Part shown: piece by piece, positions 44,140 through 57,583 of the stretch
Position numbering within the stretch: position 1 is the stretch's first letter
Layout: each line of letters begins with the position of its first letter
Assembly: GCA_003342815.1 (NCBI GenBank)
Contig: PTEX01000135.1
Location: 475,739 to 539,738 of the forward strand
Source of the DNA: Eudromia elegans
Lineage: Eukaryota > Chordata > Aves > Tinamiformes > Tinamidae
Length of the DNA: 64,000 nt
Direction: 5' to 3'
Notes under the pieces: model-generated
Seen by the model: the letters and a program-made list of their open reading frames with translations, nothing else
What the model was told of the DNA's origin: nothing
Database searches by the model: none
Program-made: the position numbers and the translations under genes

Positions 44140-44620
44140 AAGTGCTGGGCTCGAGGCAAAGGATGCTCTGGTGAACGGGAACGTGGAGCCATCAGAGCTG
44201 CGGGGGGATTTGTCACCCTTAGAGCCCACAACCCCCAGGACCAGCCAACGTGCTTGTGTGGGTGACGGTTCTCGACCTCCCCGGTGACAGCTTTTGGGAA
44301 AGGAATACATAATTTAAGGCAAGAAAAGCCCTCTAATTTGTGTCCTGAAGAACGCCAGTGGGGAGGCTCCGTGGCTGGGGAAGCGCACGGCGAGAACACT
44401 GTGTCCCCAGCGGCCGCGCCAAGTGTCCCGCTCGCTCCCAGCGCCAGGACAACGGCCGGCTCTGAACCAGCGGCCGGAGCCGCACCAGGAATCCGCTATT
44501 GACACGCAAATGAGCCCAGCAAACAGCCCGCTACGGGACAGGAATAGAAGGGGCTTTATCCAGGGCGCATTTGGGGCTGTCCGGGCTCCTCCGTATCTCG
44601 CAACACCCTAGCCAAAATAC
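44140..44620. other. GC- and CpG-rich patch
   Basis: CpG-containing words are dense at 44390-44480 (CAGCGGCCGCGCCAAGTGTC, CGGCCGGCTCTG, AGCGGCCGGAGCCGCACC). Overlapping frames on both strands lack domains. ATTGACACGCAAATGAGC near 44500 contains an octamer-like ATGCAAAT variant (ACGCAAAT), which is too weak to call. It could be a regulatory element between PRTFDC1 and the next gene. Confidence 0.45.
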
Positions 44621-45484
44621 ACAGCAAGACATGGCAATATTTTCCCAGCACAGGTTGCAAACTAAGAGCCAAAGCTCATGAGTGTTTTCCTGATTATGTT
44701 CCTTCTATTTATGGAAAAGGAGTCAAATATAAGAACACGTTTCCTGTGCAGAAAAAGAAGGAAGTCAAGGTACGTCATGGCATTGCCTCAGGATGGTTCG
44801 AATTCTTCAGCCAGGCATAGCCTAACCAATGTTATTTTCCATTCCTTAAGCTCTTTACTCTGCTTTGTCTTCGGCAGTCTCTGAGACATTTAAATTATTT
44901 TGTGCAGAAGGACAACAGCATTTTGTGATGTAAAAATAGTTGTGGAAAATTATAGATGAAGCTACTCAAGAACAATAAGGAGCGCAAGTTCTGTCTATTT
45001 GAATAGCAAAATAGCCTCATAAAAAATAATACTGTCTCCGCTCCTACCGAGAAAGGTGCTCTCCCTGAACAGAACCGCGCAGACGCCCAGGTGAAGCTCA
45101 TAGCAAGCCCTAGCACGATCAATGCCGTAGTTTCCAGATAGTATAGGTGGAGGGGTGACAAGAACATTATATTTATTTCAGTGCGGATGTTGCTCTTCCA
45201 AACAATCCTCGTGTAATGGCATCTTTCTAACGAGAGGAATGCTACTGGGGTACCTTTGAAATGTTGGGGTTTTGTGAAGTATTTGACACATTACTGAGTA
45301 CTCTGGCAATGAGGGTTTAGTAGGCCCTGCCAAGCACTCACCCGCCAGCACGGTGCTCTAGGAGTCGGGGCTGTCAGGGCAGGTCTTCACTGAACACAGA
45401 AACGTTTCTCTCCGGCACCAGGAAGACGTCCCAAAGTCCACAGGAAACATGAAGGGAAATCACCTCACACTTACTGCTTTCGTG

Positions 45485-45960
45485 CGCACGACGCCATCTT
45501 AGCAAAACACGCGGGAGCTGGACCGTGCTGGAGGGCGGCTGGGACGACGCGGGCAAGCGGCCCCGGCGCGGGCTCGCACAGCGGCCCCGCCGAGCGCGGC
45601 CGACGCCGAGGGCGACGCGGTGCTGGGGCGGCTGCCAACACTGCGCCTGGCGTTTTTCTGAGGTCTCCCAGCGTCCTCCAAGCGCAGCCCTCGCTGCTGT
45701 CAGCGCGGATGGGGTAACGCTTGACACGGCGAAGACGGAGGCGTTAGCTCTTCCCTGGAACACGTCCTACATAGAAACCTGCCGTCACGTCAACTCCTTT
45801 GAACACCCCTGGCCTCCTGCCCGTGCTTGCGTTGCCCGTCGCTGCCTTTCTCAAGGTGTCCTCACTGTCCACGGCCCTCACCTGCCGCCCGTGATGGCAG
45901 AGTGTGTGCTCAGGACGCCTGTTGTTTATGGGATTACAGGCCAACAACGGCGTTCCTGAC
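45485..45960 (+). promoter_or_regulatory. CpG island, possible promoter
   Basis: CpG density is very high at 45530-45740 (GGGACGACGCGGGCAAGCGG, CCCCGCCGAGCGCGGCCGAC, GAGGGCGACGCGGTGCTGGG) in an AT-rich region, and remains raised to about 45960. A donor-like GACCAG|GTGAGT at 46107 could end a first exon transcribed rightward. The + frame at 45525-45959 and the reverse frames have no recognisable domain, so any product is more likely a non-coding RNA or an alternative 5' exon. Confidence 0.55.
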
Positions 45961-46037
45961 TACAGCCGGCAGCGTGTGTGTTCAGGACGCCTGTTGTTTA
46001 TGGGATTATAGGCTAACAACGGCGTTCCTGACTACAG
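45902..46037 (+). repeat. 72-bp tandem duplication, two copies
   Basis: GTGTGTGCTCAGGACGCCTG begins copy one at 45902; copy two begins at 45974 and is preserved for 64 bases with three substitutions. The period is 72 bases (24 codons), so the + frame 45827-46099 carries a repeated peptide (VCAQDACCLWDYRPTTAFLT and a near copy). The differences are mostly C-to-T. The duplication looks recent and precedes the possible donor at 46107. Confidence 0.95.
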
Positions 46038-46106
46038 CACTCAAGAACAGCAACCCACGGCTCCAGATGCGATCATCACGGGGACGGACGCTGCTTTGAA
46101 GACCAG

Positions 46107-49100
46107 GTGAGTATGTGTTTTTCAAATTTAGGCTTAATCAAAATGATGCTACCAGGACACCTAACCCCTGTGGTAAGAACTGTCCTCCAGCTGCAGGGGA
46201 AGGGTCTCTTTCCTTCCTCCGGACGGCTTTGATGAGTAAGCAAACGTAGTGACTCAGCAGGTAACGCTCTCCTCGCTCAGAACAGGACCAGGAGCTACGA
46301 GTGGACCTGGGCCTCGTCTTGGCTTTGGGCCTGGTCTGGTGGCACCTCCAGAGCTCGCTTTGCTGACCGTGCATGGATCTCCAGCCAGCCCCACGCCCGA
46401 GTCTGTCCCTCGGACCTTCTGCACTCGGAAGAACCAGGCATGAGCCCTATGGGCTGCCTGCCAAGGTGCCCTAACCCTGCCCTGGCTTCCGCCCTCCGTA
46501 CTAGTCTCACACATAAAAAGGCAATTTAGGGTTAGAGTCCAGAGCCCTTTCTACTGTTTATGAATGTGGAGAAACTTGTAGAGAAACTCCTGTTTGAGGC
46601 TGCCCTGGGTGTTAGTGTCCCTCACCACGTATCTGCTTCCTTTTGTGTTTCCTAAGGCTCTGTCAGGCTTTTCAGAAAGCAGAACGTTTCTTCCCTGACA
46701 AAGCCCGACTCTTGGCGCATTCTTCCGACATTCCTTGAAACAGGCGGTCAGCAAACACCCGCCGGCCCGGCTGTGTCTCCCGACCCGTGTGACCAGGGGT
46801 CGGCGGGATGGGTGTTGACGTGGGACGCAGGCCGTGCTGGTGCCAGGCCAGGCCCTCTGAGCTCTCCTGTCCTGGGAGCCCACATTTCTTTCCATTCCCC
46901 CACAGTTAAAATGGACAGGAACAGTCGGGGGTTTTCAGCACCTCCCCTGAGCCCTGCATGTCACTCAAGGCCAGATTCCACCTCTCCTTCCTTCTGGACA
47001 ACTTCCTTTCTATTGCTGCTCTTGGAAAAATATAAAGTGCAAGTTCATCCAATCGCACGGACAGTGAGACACAGCGGCATCCAAGAGCGAAGGACTACGC
47101 GAGATAAGAAGGCTACAAGTTGGCTCCTCTCAGACATTTCTCAGCTGGCCTCCAGAACATAAATCTGGGATGTGGGCAAAAACACAGGACCAGAGATTCT
47201 GCCTGGAGGCTGGAAGCTGCAGCTCTGCCTTCAGTGGGATGTATCAGCTCTCCTTTCGAGGTGTTGGGGAGAGCGCCAAGACAAATGGAAACAAGCTGCT
47301 GTAGGGGCCGCAGCCCCAGCGCCCCACACTGTCTTGCACTGCATCCAACGGCAAAACGTAAGTAAGTCCAGCATGTTGAAGTTGAGGGGCCTGGTCCCTG
47401 CCACAGAAACAGCCACTCGCAGGGTGGTTTGGCTGCGAAACCCCTAGCCCAGTCTATTAACCGCCAGGTCGGACTCTGGTTGCTGCACTCTGGCCTCTTC
47501 CTATTACTGCCCCTTTTTTGCCTTGCTGCATTTCTTTTGCTGTCCTTCGTGGTTTTAGTTCTGTTTGCTCTTAGCTGTATTGGAAGTAGCTTTCTGCTGC
47601 TGGATGCTCAGGCTCTGTAGGATCTGTTGTACTTCCTTTCTGGCCTCGCAGGGCTGTTGCTGAAGCTTCTGGCAGAATTTCTTTATTGTAGCTTTTTTCT
47701 TTTTCCCTTCTTTCTTTCCTTTTCTTTTGTAGGTGTTGGTGAAATAGATATTTGTCTTTCCACTCAGAGAGGTTTTATTACTACAAGGAGCAGGTGGTTC
47801 TTGTTTCACAAATTTCAATTAAGAAACCAAAGCCTAAGACATGTTGTGAACCACAGGCTTTTGCTTTCTGTCCTGACATTTCTCTTATCTTTTGATTTGA
47901 AGGCTGATCCTTAGAAGGGGAAATTGCATACCACCCCACTGCAGTCCAGCCAAATAACATCTAGACAAATGGCTTAGGCGGAGTCACAAAGCCAAAACAA
48001 AGACTTTTGAAAGATCACTAGGTATTGACCCATGCAATATTTTTATATCTGCACTGTTACTTTCCAAATGAAATGAAAATGACATAGTTGGACTACTACA
48101 TCAGTGTTTAAAGGCTGCTTATGCCTTACCCATCAGTATAACCTCATATTTATTTTCACTCTCAGAGAGCTCAAATCTGAGACCTTATTTGCTATTTTCC
48201 AGCCTTTCTTCATTTCCTACCTGAAGATTGCCCTCCGAGCCCTTCAGGCCATTCCAAGGCCAGTGTGCCACAGGAAGGCAAGTTGTATAAATGTGTGACT
48301 ACAAATAATAACCTTAATTAACCTTAATGCCCATCCACACAGTCTGCGGTGACATGGGCCCTATCGCCTGTGACATTGCTCTTGTTATTTCTTCTGCAGC
48401 TGTCAGCAGGTTAGGCACAAGCAAACAGTTCCCAGGTAATGGTCAGGGTGCAACGCTACCATTTGGCTGGGACCCATCTACTGAGTGAATCCACTCTGGG
48501 TTCATCACTCATGACCAGCAACCCTGATGGGAGAACACCTTCTCCACCACTCCCAGGCTCCCCTCCTTCAACTCTCTCTCATGGTGGCTCTGGTACAAAT
48601 ACACAGCGGGGCAGCTGAATACACTCATCCCACAGAAAATGCACATGCTGTTTTCTCCAAGATCAGCAAGATGGTTTATCATCTGGTCAGACAAAGGCAC
48701 AGCAAAACTACGATGCTGGATAAGGAAAAGGAAGCAGGGAAGAAAGCCCTTGAATTGGCTCAGCTGTGTCATGTAACCTCACCTGTACTTTGAACCAATA
48801 ATAATCTACATGACTGCAGCTGCTGAAGCTTCCTCTGTGGAAGCAGAGCAAAAGTTGCCTAGCTGAGCACTTTCAGATAGAATCTTGGCTTCAGCAAATA
48901 TCTGCATTCTTCTCTTTGTGCACTTCCCTCCCAACAGATAAAAGATTGACCGATAACTGCATTACTGGGGAGTAAAAGGATGGAAGCCAGGTTTATTTCT
49001 ATAGTTATGAGTAGTGTGGGAAGGGAAGACTAGTGAAAGAATAAAAAAAGTACAAAGGCTGATGGAGAGAAAAAAAAAAACAAAAACCAAAAAAGTGAAA

Positions 49101-51155
49101 TAAATGACAGAATGAGAAAGAAAAGACATTGAAAAAATAGGCAGCTAGAGTGACAAAAAGTAAAAGAAAAAGCAAGTGATTGTAGAGAAAATTACATTTC
49201 TGCATTATGCATACATAATATATAAATATACATTAGACCAAGGTATTCATTGCAAGAGAGGTTATCTGTTTTAAATATCTAAAAATTCTAAATCTGAACA
49301 TAAACATTTAAAAATATATCTCTGGACTTGGATGCCTCTAACTAGGAACTGTATTTGACAGTATCTGAGTAGAGCCAAATGAGATTCCATTGTCTCCAGA
49401 GGACTTTATCCATTTTCTATTACTAGCTTACTAGCCTATCCCATAAAAACTATAAGTGGACACACTTAGCTCATATAAATATGCTAGAGAATCTTTTCAT
49501 TTAATTATTTATTTATTCCCCACTTCAGTGCAAGCTGGACCAGCTGGAATATAGTGCAGTTTCCCCCGGGTGTACATGCCTGAACCCACATGAATGTTTT
49601 TTTTTGTTCTACTTAGTGTCTGAATGTTCTTCACATTTTTCAGCTGTGCTCAAAGGACGAGCGTACGGAGCTTGTGCACACGCTGCTTGAGCAGCCCTTG
49701 AGAACGTCAGTGCCACAGAATTATGGTCATTATCCCTGATAAAAGTAATTTTTTCTCGCTGCCTCTGAATTCACTGTGAAAGAAAAAATAGGATATTTGC
49801 AGGTGCAAGAAGCAACATATCCCAAGAGTATTTTAGTCTCTTCTGTGTTAAGAAACCCATAGCAGACCCCTGTTGTCTGTCAATGTGCTCTTTCTCCTCT
49901 TCTCTGTGGGTCTGTGCTTCGAGCACAACATCTACAGTCACTCTTTTATAGGATCTCTCCTTTGGTTCTGACCTGGGTCTTCCCTGATCTGGCTTTTGCC
50001 ACTACTGCTATACTGTCAGTGTCCTTAGGTGATGATTATTGTAAAATTTAGGATTGGAGGTAAGATGAGTCTTTCTTTTTCATTTTGCACTATTTAAAAA
50101 AAAAAAAAGATACAAAATGTTACTTCTAAAACTCTGTTACTTTAAAGGCAAGACCTTGTTGGGGAAGGAGAAGGAATAGGCCTGTCTCTCTGTCAGCAGT
50201 TTACTTATGATTAAGGCCAACAAGGAACAGACTGTTCTATTTATGCTGCATTTTAACTCGAGCTTTCAGAAAGCCCAGTTGTCTCATAAATGCCTCTACT
50301 GATTTCGCTCCCTCTAGCTAATACCACTCTTCTAGCTAATACTACTCTTCTCTCCTTTGATTTGTCTCCTACCTACCTACAGGTTTGATCAAGTTACTCT
50401 TTGCGCTTTCATTTGGCTTCCATGAGTCTCTTTCTCCTCCTGGGTCTTTAATCCTTCTTAGAAGTTAGGGGGTCATCTTCATTCTCTCTCCAGCGTTTTC
50501 TGCTATTCAAGGAATAGCTGTTTCCCGTTTCCTCTTCCCTTTCTTTACTTTACCTGAGAAATCTTGCCACAAATAAAATGTCAACAACCTTCTCTATGCT
50601 TATGAGTCACCAGTCTTTCTACTTCAGATCTGCCATATGTCATATCCCAGTTAAAATGTTGGCTTGTCTCTTTGGCACTGATTTCCCTGCTTCTGTCTGG
50701 TGATTTTCTAAGTTGAGCCAAAGCAGTACCCACATCAAGATATTTTTGGTAATCTTTTTTAATGCCAATTCACTAAACCACATTCTGTTGCCACTCTCTA
50801 GCATCTGTGTCCTATTATAGATAACCGATTTTGGTTTCCCATTTCTGTTATTTCTACTTTCTATAACATGTCGTCCCATAGTTTCTGCAGTGTGGGTAGG
50901 AAAGAGATGGTAGCTTTGTGTGGGGTCACCAGTCACTGTATCTTAAATGATCTCAGCTAGGTTTTGTAAAGAAGTTGTCTTCAAAGCATCCTTTAAAACT
51001 AACATAAACTACTATTTACTCATATTTTTGTTCTATCACTGCATTTGGAAAGTCAAATAATCTATAATCAAGCCTATCAGATTGTACTGAGGACAACTGT
51101 GTCCAACTGTATGAAGGTGTAAACAGAGAGGACAGGGGCTGATTGCATAGCCTTG
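46107..51155. other. Intergenic sequence, no gene seen
   Basis: GC-rich with overlapping chance frames up to 47.4 kb, then AT-rich. The frame at 46773-47162 (129 codons) and others lack domains, family similarity and convincing splice boundaries. 47690-47740 and 49060-49190 are simple pyrimidine-rich and A-rich stretches. A short 18-bp direct repeat at 50313 is listed separately. Confidence 0.6.
50313..50348. repeat. 18-bp direct repeat, two copies
   Basis: TCTAGCTAATACCACTCT is directly followed by TCTAGCTAATACTACTCT, one substitution apart. It is a minimal tandem duplication. Confidence 0.9.
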
Positions 51156-51159
51156 ACCA

Positions 51160-51345
51160 ACAGGGAATAACTGGGAGTAATGAGATTAAACTGCACAAAG
51201 GAAAACCACTGAAGATTGAACATCATGAAAATATCCTGGCCGTGTCTATCAGACCATGCACTAATTTCCCATGGGAAGTTGTGGAAACCCCATCTCTGGA
51301 GTCATTTAAAATTAGACCAGATAAAGCACTGAAATACAGAAAACT
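51160..51345 (+). repeat. CR1/L3-type LINE 3' relic
   Basis: The order of segments follows the CR1/L3 3' region: GAGATTAAACTGCACAAAGG ('gaaattaaacaaaggcaa'), ATGAAAATATCCTGGCCGTG ('aggaaaaactttctaac'), then GGGAAGTTGTGGAAACCCCA and TCTCTGGAGTCATTTAAAAT ('gggaggttgtggaatctccatctctggagatttttaaaa'), and AGACCAGATAAAGCAC ('ccaggttggacaaacac'). The match is clear in outline but diverged. The frame at 51143-51385 is a by-product. Confidence 0.75.
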
Positions 51346-52050
51346 GAGACCAAGTGTGCAGAGCTCAGAAACAGGAGGCCAATAAAATGGTTCCATTATG
51401 GTTTCAGTTATAGCAAGCTCCCATGGTCTAGCTACACCAATATATTGGAAAAAAGTGGTTTTGATACAGTTGTGGAAACATTTAAAAAAGCACGAAAGTG
51501 ATGAGACAAATTCAGAGAAGCAGCAGAGAGTGGCCTTCTCACCCATTAACACGTCCCAGGCCTTTGTTATGTAAAACTGGGGGTTATCCAATTAGAGGCA
51601 GTTAGTCCACACAGTTTTTATTTTCCTCTACATATTAAAGCATTTCCTACTAGCTGAATTCTATGGAAATATTTTTTTTAAGCTGAAGCAGTGAAGAAAA
51701 CTGAACCCAAAAGGGATCATATTTTGAGGAATTCTTTTTACCTAAAATGATACACATACATTTCTGTACTCTTAAGGATCTGGTAAAAAATATTTGACTG
51801 CAGTTATTTCTACAACTGTTTTCATTTTCTACAGTTTGCAGAAGAGGACAACAGGTCAGTGGGCTTCTTGTGTTATTCCTTTTTCAGCTGGATAACTCCA
51901 AGTGGGGTGTTCTATTTCTCCGCTGGCAAAAAGCTTCATTTTTTGAAGTATTGTTGGATTGCAGTCAGATGCCTGAGATGCCAGAGATTTTCCCATCTCA
52001 CAATCAGAGACAAAATAAATAAACTGATAATGGCTGTTGTTGAAATATAT

Positions 52051-52108
52051 AGAGGGAAAAAAAAGGAAAAGAAGAAGAAGAAGAAGGAGAAGGAGAAAGA
52101 AAGGAAAA
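52051..52108. repeat. Purine-only tract with (GAA)n
   Basis: AGAGGGAAAAAAAAGG, then about five GAA units, GGAGAAGGAG and AAAGAAAGG form nearly 58 uninterrupted purines. Such mirror-like purine tracts can form triplex DNA and vary in length. Confidence 0.9.
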
Positions 52109-55100
52109 TTAGTCAGAATGCAAGAAAATTGATCTGAATTACTAACAGGGTCTGCTTTTCTTATACACCTGAACTTGTAAGTTTAGGTAGGTAATGCTAG
52201 TGTGACTAGAGTCACATAAACTCTGCTGTTCATAATCAGAGCAATCTTCTTAGCTCTTAATTTGTATAGCTTCACAATCTATTCTCCAAAGAATTTTCTT
52301 TTTTTTTTTTTCAGTGTTATTCTGACTGCTTGCATCAGCTATTTTATTACTATCCCTACTGTTCCTGCTGGATTTTCTATTATTTTCATCTCGTTTCACT
52401 AAAAAAGTTTTCACATTTCTAATTTCCTATTCATCTTGACTGTTTCCAGCTCAGTCCATATTTACTTTACTTATTTTGTCCGCATTTATTTTCTCCCTTA
52501 TATTTATAATTCCTGTGTACCTCCTTTGATTTTCCACACTTGCAAACTTACAGTATCAAATACTCATGTTGCAAAATTTCCTTCACATAAAGATCAACAA
52601 TAAGTTAGCTGGAAATCATCCGTATTTCATTATACTTGGCAATGAGAGGTGCAGCTTTTAAAGAGCCTCCACCCTGCAGCTGCATCTCATCATCGATCCA
52701 TTTAAATGCACTAATCCAGCCAAAAAGCAAATGTTTCCCATTACAACCTGTCTCTAAGTGACATCTATGTGCTAGTTTAGGGATAGATCTTCATAACAGA
52801 ACTACTTTGGAGGTAGAGCTTTGGAGATGCACTTCTGGTTCAGCACTAAACACTTGCATGCTTTTGGACTGAACTAAGTATGGAGCGGTGTACTTGCATC
52901 CTGATACATGGATGGAATAAATCCTGAAAGCAGTGCTAGCTGGGCTGGAGTTAGGGGGTACGTGAGCAGTTAGCTGACTAGGAATTGGCTCATATTTGTC
53001 CAGACAAGGACAAATATCCAGATGAGGAGAAGTGTGAGAAACGCTGAAGTTCCTAACGAACATGCAGCGGGACACCTCGGCAGACTGCTCTGCGCACCAG
53101 CACCGAGAGGCTCGGTGCTCTATAGGTGACTGTATCCAAACAGATCCATAAGGGAAACGCTGAGGTCTGGCACTCCAGCTCACACCAGAGTGAGAGGGAC
53201 GAGCTGGTTTGCGCAACTCCTGCGGCAGCCCTCGCTCCCGAGCGAGCCCAACGGCCTTTCCGGGCTGCTGAAGCCTCTGTCATGCTGCAGGATACCAGTG
53301 CTTCTCCCCAAAGGCTCTCCTTACAGCCCAGCCTTTTTAGATGCTTGGTGCCATGTTAGATGGACCCCACATTGTAGTTTCTACCACACTAATGTTCACT
53401 ATACTGAACCCATTTGTGATCACACCAGCATCTCCTGCGTGTCTGTGTCAGAGGCACCCAGGGAGAGCTCAGAACTGCAAGTGCAGCCAGCAGCACCTCG
53501 GACCTCTGGTGCACCCCCCACCCCTCTCTGCAGGGGTGGCAGACATCCCGTTAAAATGCTAACCAAGTTGTGTTTGCTTTCTAAATCAGCATCCCAGCTG
53601 CGATAGATGTGGCAGCTCTTGGAGAGCAAAGTTATTGTTCGTGCTGTTTGCTGGCAGCATCAGGACAGTGACTGCATTGGTCCAAGTTCAAGTCACATTC
53701 TGCAGGCGGCCTCTGCAGCCACAGGGACTGGAAAACAATCTGTTGTAGGAGGCTTTGGTTGTATGGAAGAGACAGATCTTTCTCTAGTCTCTTGTCCAGC
53801 AGTGCACAAGATAAGGCTTTAATCATTTCTTTCTACAGAATACTTCAGGGAGTATCTGTACTGCAAGTCCTTCTACAGTGCTGACATCTAGAAGAGATCT
53901 CCAAAGAGTAAGAAAAAATTCAACCCTTATCAGAGCTGAATACTCTGAGAATAGGAGGACTGAATTCAGTTTTCCTGTGTCTGGCAGATAGGACATAATA
54001 CTTAACCTCACATCCATGGAGGTTAGGTATATATGTATGTGAGTGTTTCTCTTTCCTCTGGGCTTAGTCATAGATCAGTTGTGCAGAAGATTTGCTTATG
54101 ATTTTTAATGCTTGTGGACACAACTGCCCAAATGTGTATTACTATTAAATGGAAAGAACTTCAGTATCAGTTAAAATGACATGAAATAGGTGTATTGTTT
54201 CAGTCTCAGTTCCTTTCAGTTCCTGACAACCTCTGCAATGGATGTACTGCTAAGTTTTGTAACACACTGGATGAAACTTAGCTGAAAATCAGTATCTTCT
54301 TCCATGGAAGTTCTGAGAACGTTAGTCCTGGTGCTTTTGCTCAGGATAAGACCCTTTTCTTCCCAAACGCAAACCTCCAGCAGCACCGACTCTGCAGTGC
54401 GTAGTCACACTGTTGCTCTCACTCCACAAAACAGCATTTCAGTTCATAAAGTGATAAGTCAAAGAACAAGGAAATAGTCGATTAATATAATTTAAATGTT
54501 GCAGTTAATGTACTTGATTAATAGCAATGCTAACTGGAGAGAGTTCTCTCATTTCAATGGCAGCCTTAATGCTAACTTATGCCATGCTTATTTCTTAATA
54601 TAAAAATAATATTTGTATGCAAGCAATTGCACAGAATTACACAGCAGCTTCCCTCTATTCATCCAGGGCATACTAGTTTATATGTAGAAATAAAGTGTTA
54701 CTGTATTGTAATCCTCACAGTACAAACCTGGACAAAAAGGAAATAGAATAAATATACTTCATTACAATAGCAGCAGTATAGGCTCTCCCATAACTTAGTG
54801 AAGAGGAACACTAAAAATGATGCAGCCCCTCTTGAATTAGTGATCTGTGCTCTGTTAGCTTTTGCCTCTCTTCAATCACCTTTGAAAGGGCCTAGATGAT
54901 TACTATCTCAGGTGAAATGAATACTTTATAGATGAGTAAAGTCAGGTGTCCTTAATACCTTGGTGTCTAGAAAAGGCTTGAGCCCCTTAACTAGGCAGAA
55001 CTGGGTATGCCAGAAATTTCAGGATGTTGGAAGTCTGTGTTATTAGGTGCCCTGTTTGCCTAGAGAGCAAGTGAGATTTGTAATGTAGCTGCTTTTGAGT

Positions 55101-57566
55101 TTCCCCAACTGCTGCACTTGAAGTTACTCAACAGTAATTCTATTGAAACAACTTTATACAGAATAAAAGTGCCTCGTTCTTGTTTTAAGCATAAGGTAAA
55201 CAAAAGGTGAAATTCAATGAAAACATTTCCAACCAACACCCTGACAAGCTTTTAGATTTTGCAGAATCCTATGCAGGTCACAAATGCATGAGCAGATGCC
55301 AAAAATGGGATGATAGGCTGACCTGATATTAGCCAAAATTGCAGCAGTCAAGGCCTTAGATTGCATGAACAGAGCTCTGGCACTTGCTGGAGCAGAACCA
55401 AAATAAGGGAGCTGCTGAGAGGACTTGCTGTCTGTTGCAGCGTGGCAGGTGGGCCCTGGCAGAGCGTGGAGCAACTTGCAGCCTGCTTCACACTGAGGCT
55501 GCACTCGTCAGCATTGGGATGTTCCAGCCACGCTGCTCCCAAAATGCTGCAAGGAGCCATAGCGCAGATCTAGCACAACCTCCCCACCCAGAAATGCCAG
55601 CTGCCCTAGGAGCAGGTATGTTCAGACTAGATCGGGCGTTTCTATGCCCTCTTTTCGTGCAGACCAGCATAAAAGGTGAAGGGGCAAAAAGACTGGCCCA
55701 TTATTCTCCAGCCTTACAAAACTTTGTGGAAAAAAAATGTCCAGCTTGATTTACAAGTGTGAAGGGGATGGGTTAGTGCAGCAGTCTGTGAAATAACCAT
55801 CTTAGATCTTTCCCATCTCTAAAGCAACTCACTGCTAGGAAGGGACTTGAGTTATGCACAGCTGTATTTACCTCTCTTTTGAAATGCCCAAAGTTGCAGT
55901 AAGGTTTATTTTTCTTTAATTCTTTACTGCTTTTGAGGTATCAAACAGTTCAAAAGGCAATGTTACTAAATTTTAGGAAATATATTGTGCTGCCAGTGTT
56001 TTAGCAACTGTTGCTTTATAAAGTAAAAGCAACAAATAAAGGAAAGCAGATTAAATAAGCACAGAAGCTGTCAACACAACTGCAACAAAAAACTTGGTGA
56101 ACAGAAAAGTTTACCAAATGCTGACTGGTGAGAAGCTTTGCTGCTTCTCTGGATTGTATCAAGATTTTTCTAAAACTTAATGATGTCTCCAAAAGAGAAG
56201 TCTTGACAATGACTCAAAGGGAGTAAAATGGGACCTGTTGCTGATACTAGAAATGGAAACAAGTGTTAACTTGCAGAACAGAAATAGTCAGGTCAGTGTG
56301 TTAAGCACAGCACTTTCCATTTGGATCTCTGTTTTATATTAATCAGGCTCAGTATTTAGTTTAATTACCTTTCTGGAAGTTATATTGTGTTTGGACCCTC
56401 ACTTGGTCATTGGTGCTATCCTCAAATCCAATAGCCCATCCACACCTGATTAAAAGGAATGATTACTATTTCTGCCTTAAAAAGCTTAAGCCCTGTCCTT
56501 AGATTTTTGGAAGGAAAAAGCTTTGCATTACTATGCTCAGAGTTTGTTTTGCATTTTGCTTAGAGCTTAAGGACTGTCTTGAGAATTAAAATAACTTGGA
56601 CTATTTCCCCTTGCCTCTCTTGCAGTGCTTTGGTCTAATCCTGCAAATGACCTCTGTGTGGACATGCTTCGGATCCGCACGGAGCCGTTTGGTGCCAATG
56701 AAGCCGCACAGCACTGCACACAAGAGCTCAAGTATATCTAATGAGTTAAAACATTTGGCTGCTGCTTTCTCTGGGAAAGCAGTTCTGAAAAGAACATCTG
56801 AGGGTGTCTCAGCAGAAGACTGGCTGAAAACATTCTGTTAGTATGGCTGTGTTTCTTAGCTCATTACTTTCGTTTGACTTCTCAAAGCATTTTGTTACTG
56901 CTGATCAGACTTCTGGATTGCATTTTGACTAGATTTGCTTTTCTAAGTCCATTGCAAACTGGTATAGAGAGCTAACAATTAATTTAGCTGCACTAGAAAC
57001 ATGTTGTCTCTAAGGCTTTTATCACTCAGTTCAAAAGCATATTTCTTTATACGCTACAGTTTTCATGGCAGTCAGCATAGCTTGTTTGCAGAAAATAATG
57101 AGCATTTCTGTTTATTAGCTGCAATAATTTACATGGCTGGCTTTCCATGACAATTTTTTTTTTAACAGGCAGATGAAACACGTGGAACCTCAAACCAACT
57201 CCAGCTACTCCTAGTCTCACTATTGTCTCTGTTAGTCCCTAAACTGGGGCAAAATCACTCATGAAATAATATATCTAACTCTGGTTCAGCATCTTCAGTA
57301 GCACTAGACATCTGCTCAAAGAGTTTGGAAAACACTGAAAGAAATTGAAGTCTAATATTCTGCTTGAAAGCAGTATTGTTAGACAAGCCATTCTCTGGAA
57401 GTTGGATATAACCTTATGGGGAACTTCTAATATATCTTCTATAATTTTATGGTGACTTTTTAGCCCTGTAAAATTTTCAAACATATTCCTAATCCAGCCT
57501 ATTTTGCAAGATTGACACTATATAGATATAAATACAATCCAAAGTGCCCCACAGACTCTTTTTTTT

Positions 57567-57583
57567 GGGGGGGGGGGGGGGGG
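57567..57583. repeat. G17 homopolymer with downstream G-tracts
   Basis: T8 runs into G17, followed by CACGGGCAGGGAGGGGGG, giving at least four further chances for G-tracts. The + strand could form a G-quadruplex. Such runs are also common sites of sequencing error, so the exact length is uncertain. Confidence 0.9.

Noticed and set aside
44760..44815. GGTTCGAATTC resembling a tRNA B box
   Set aside because: No A box, acceptor stem or cloverleaf can be built around it.
45525..45959. 144-codon frame in the CpG island as a protein gene
   Set aside because: Arg/Pro/Ala-rich composition follows from GC content; competing frames exist on both strands and no domain is visible.
46523..46537. TTTAGGGTTAG resembling telomere repeat
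   Set aside because: Only about one and a half hexamers, expected by chance.
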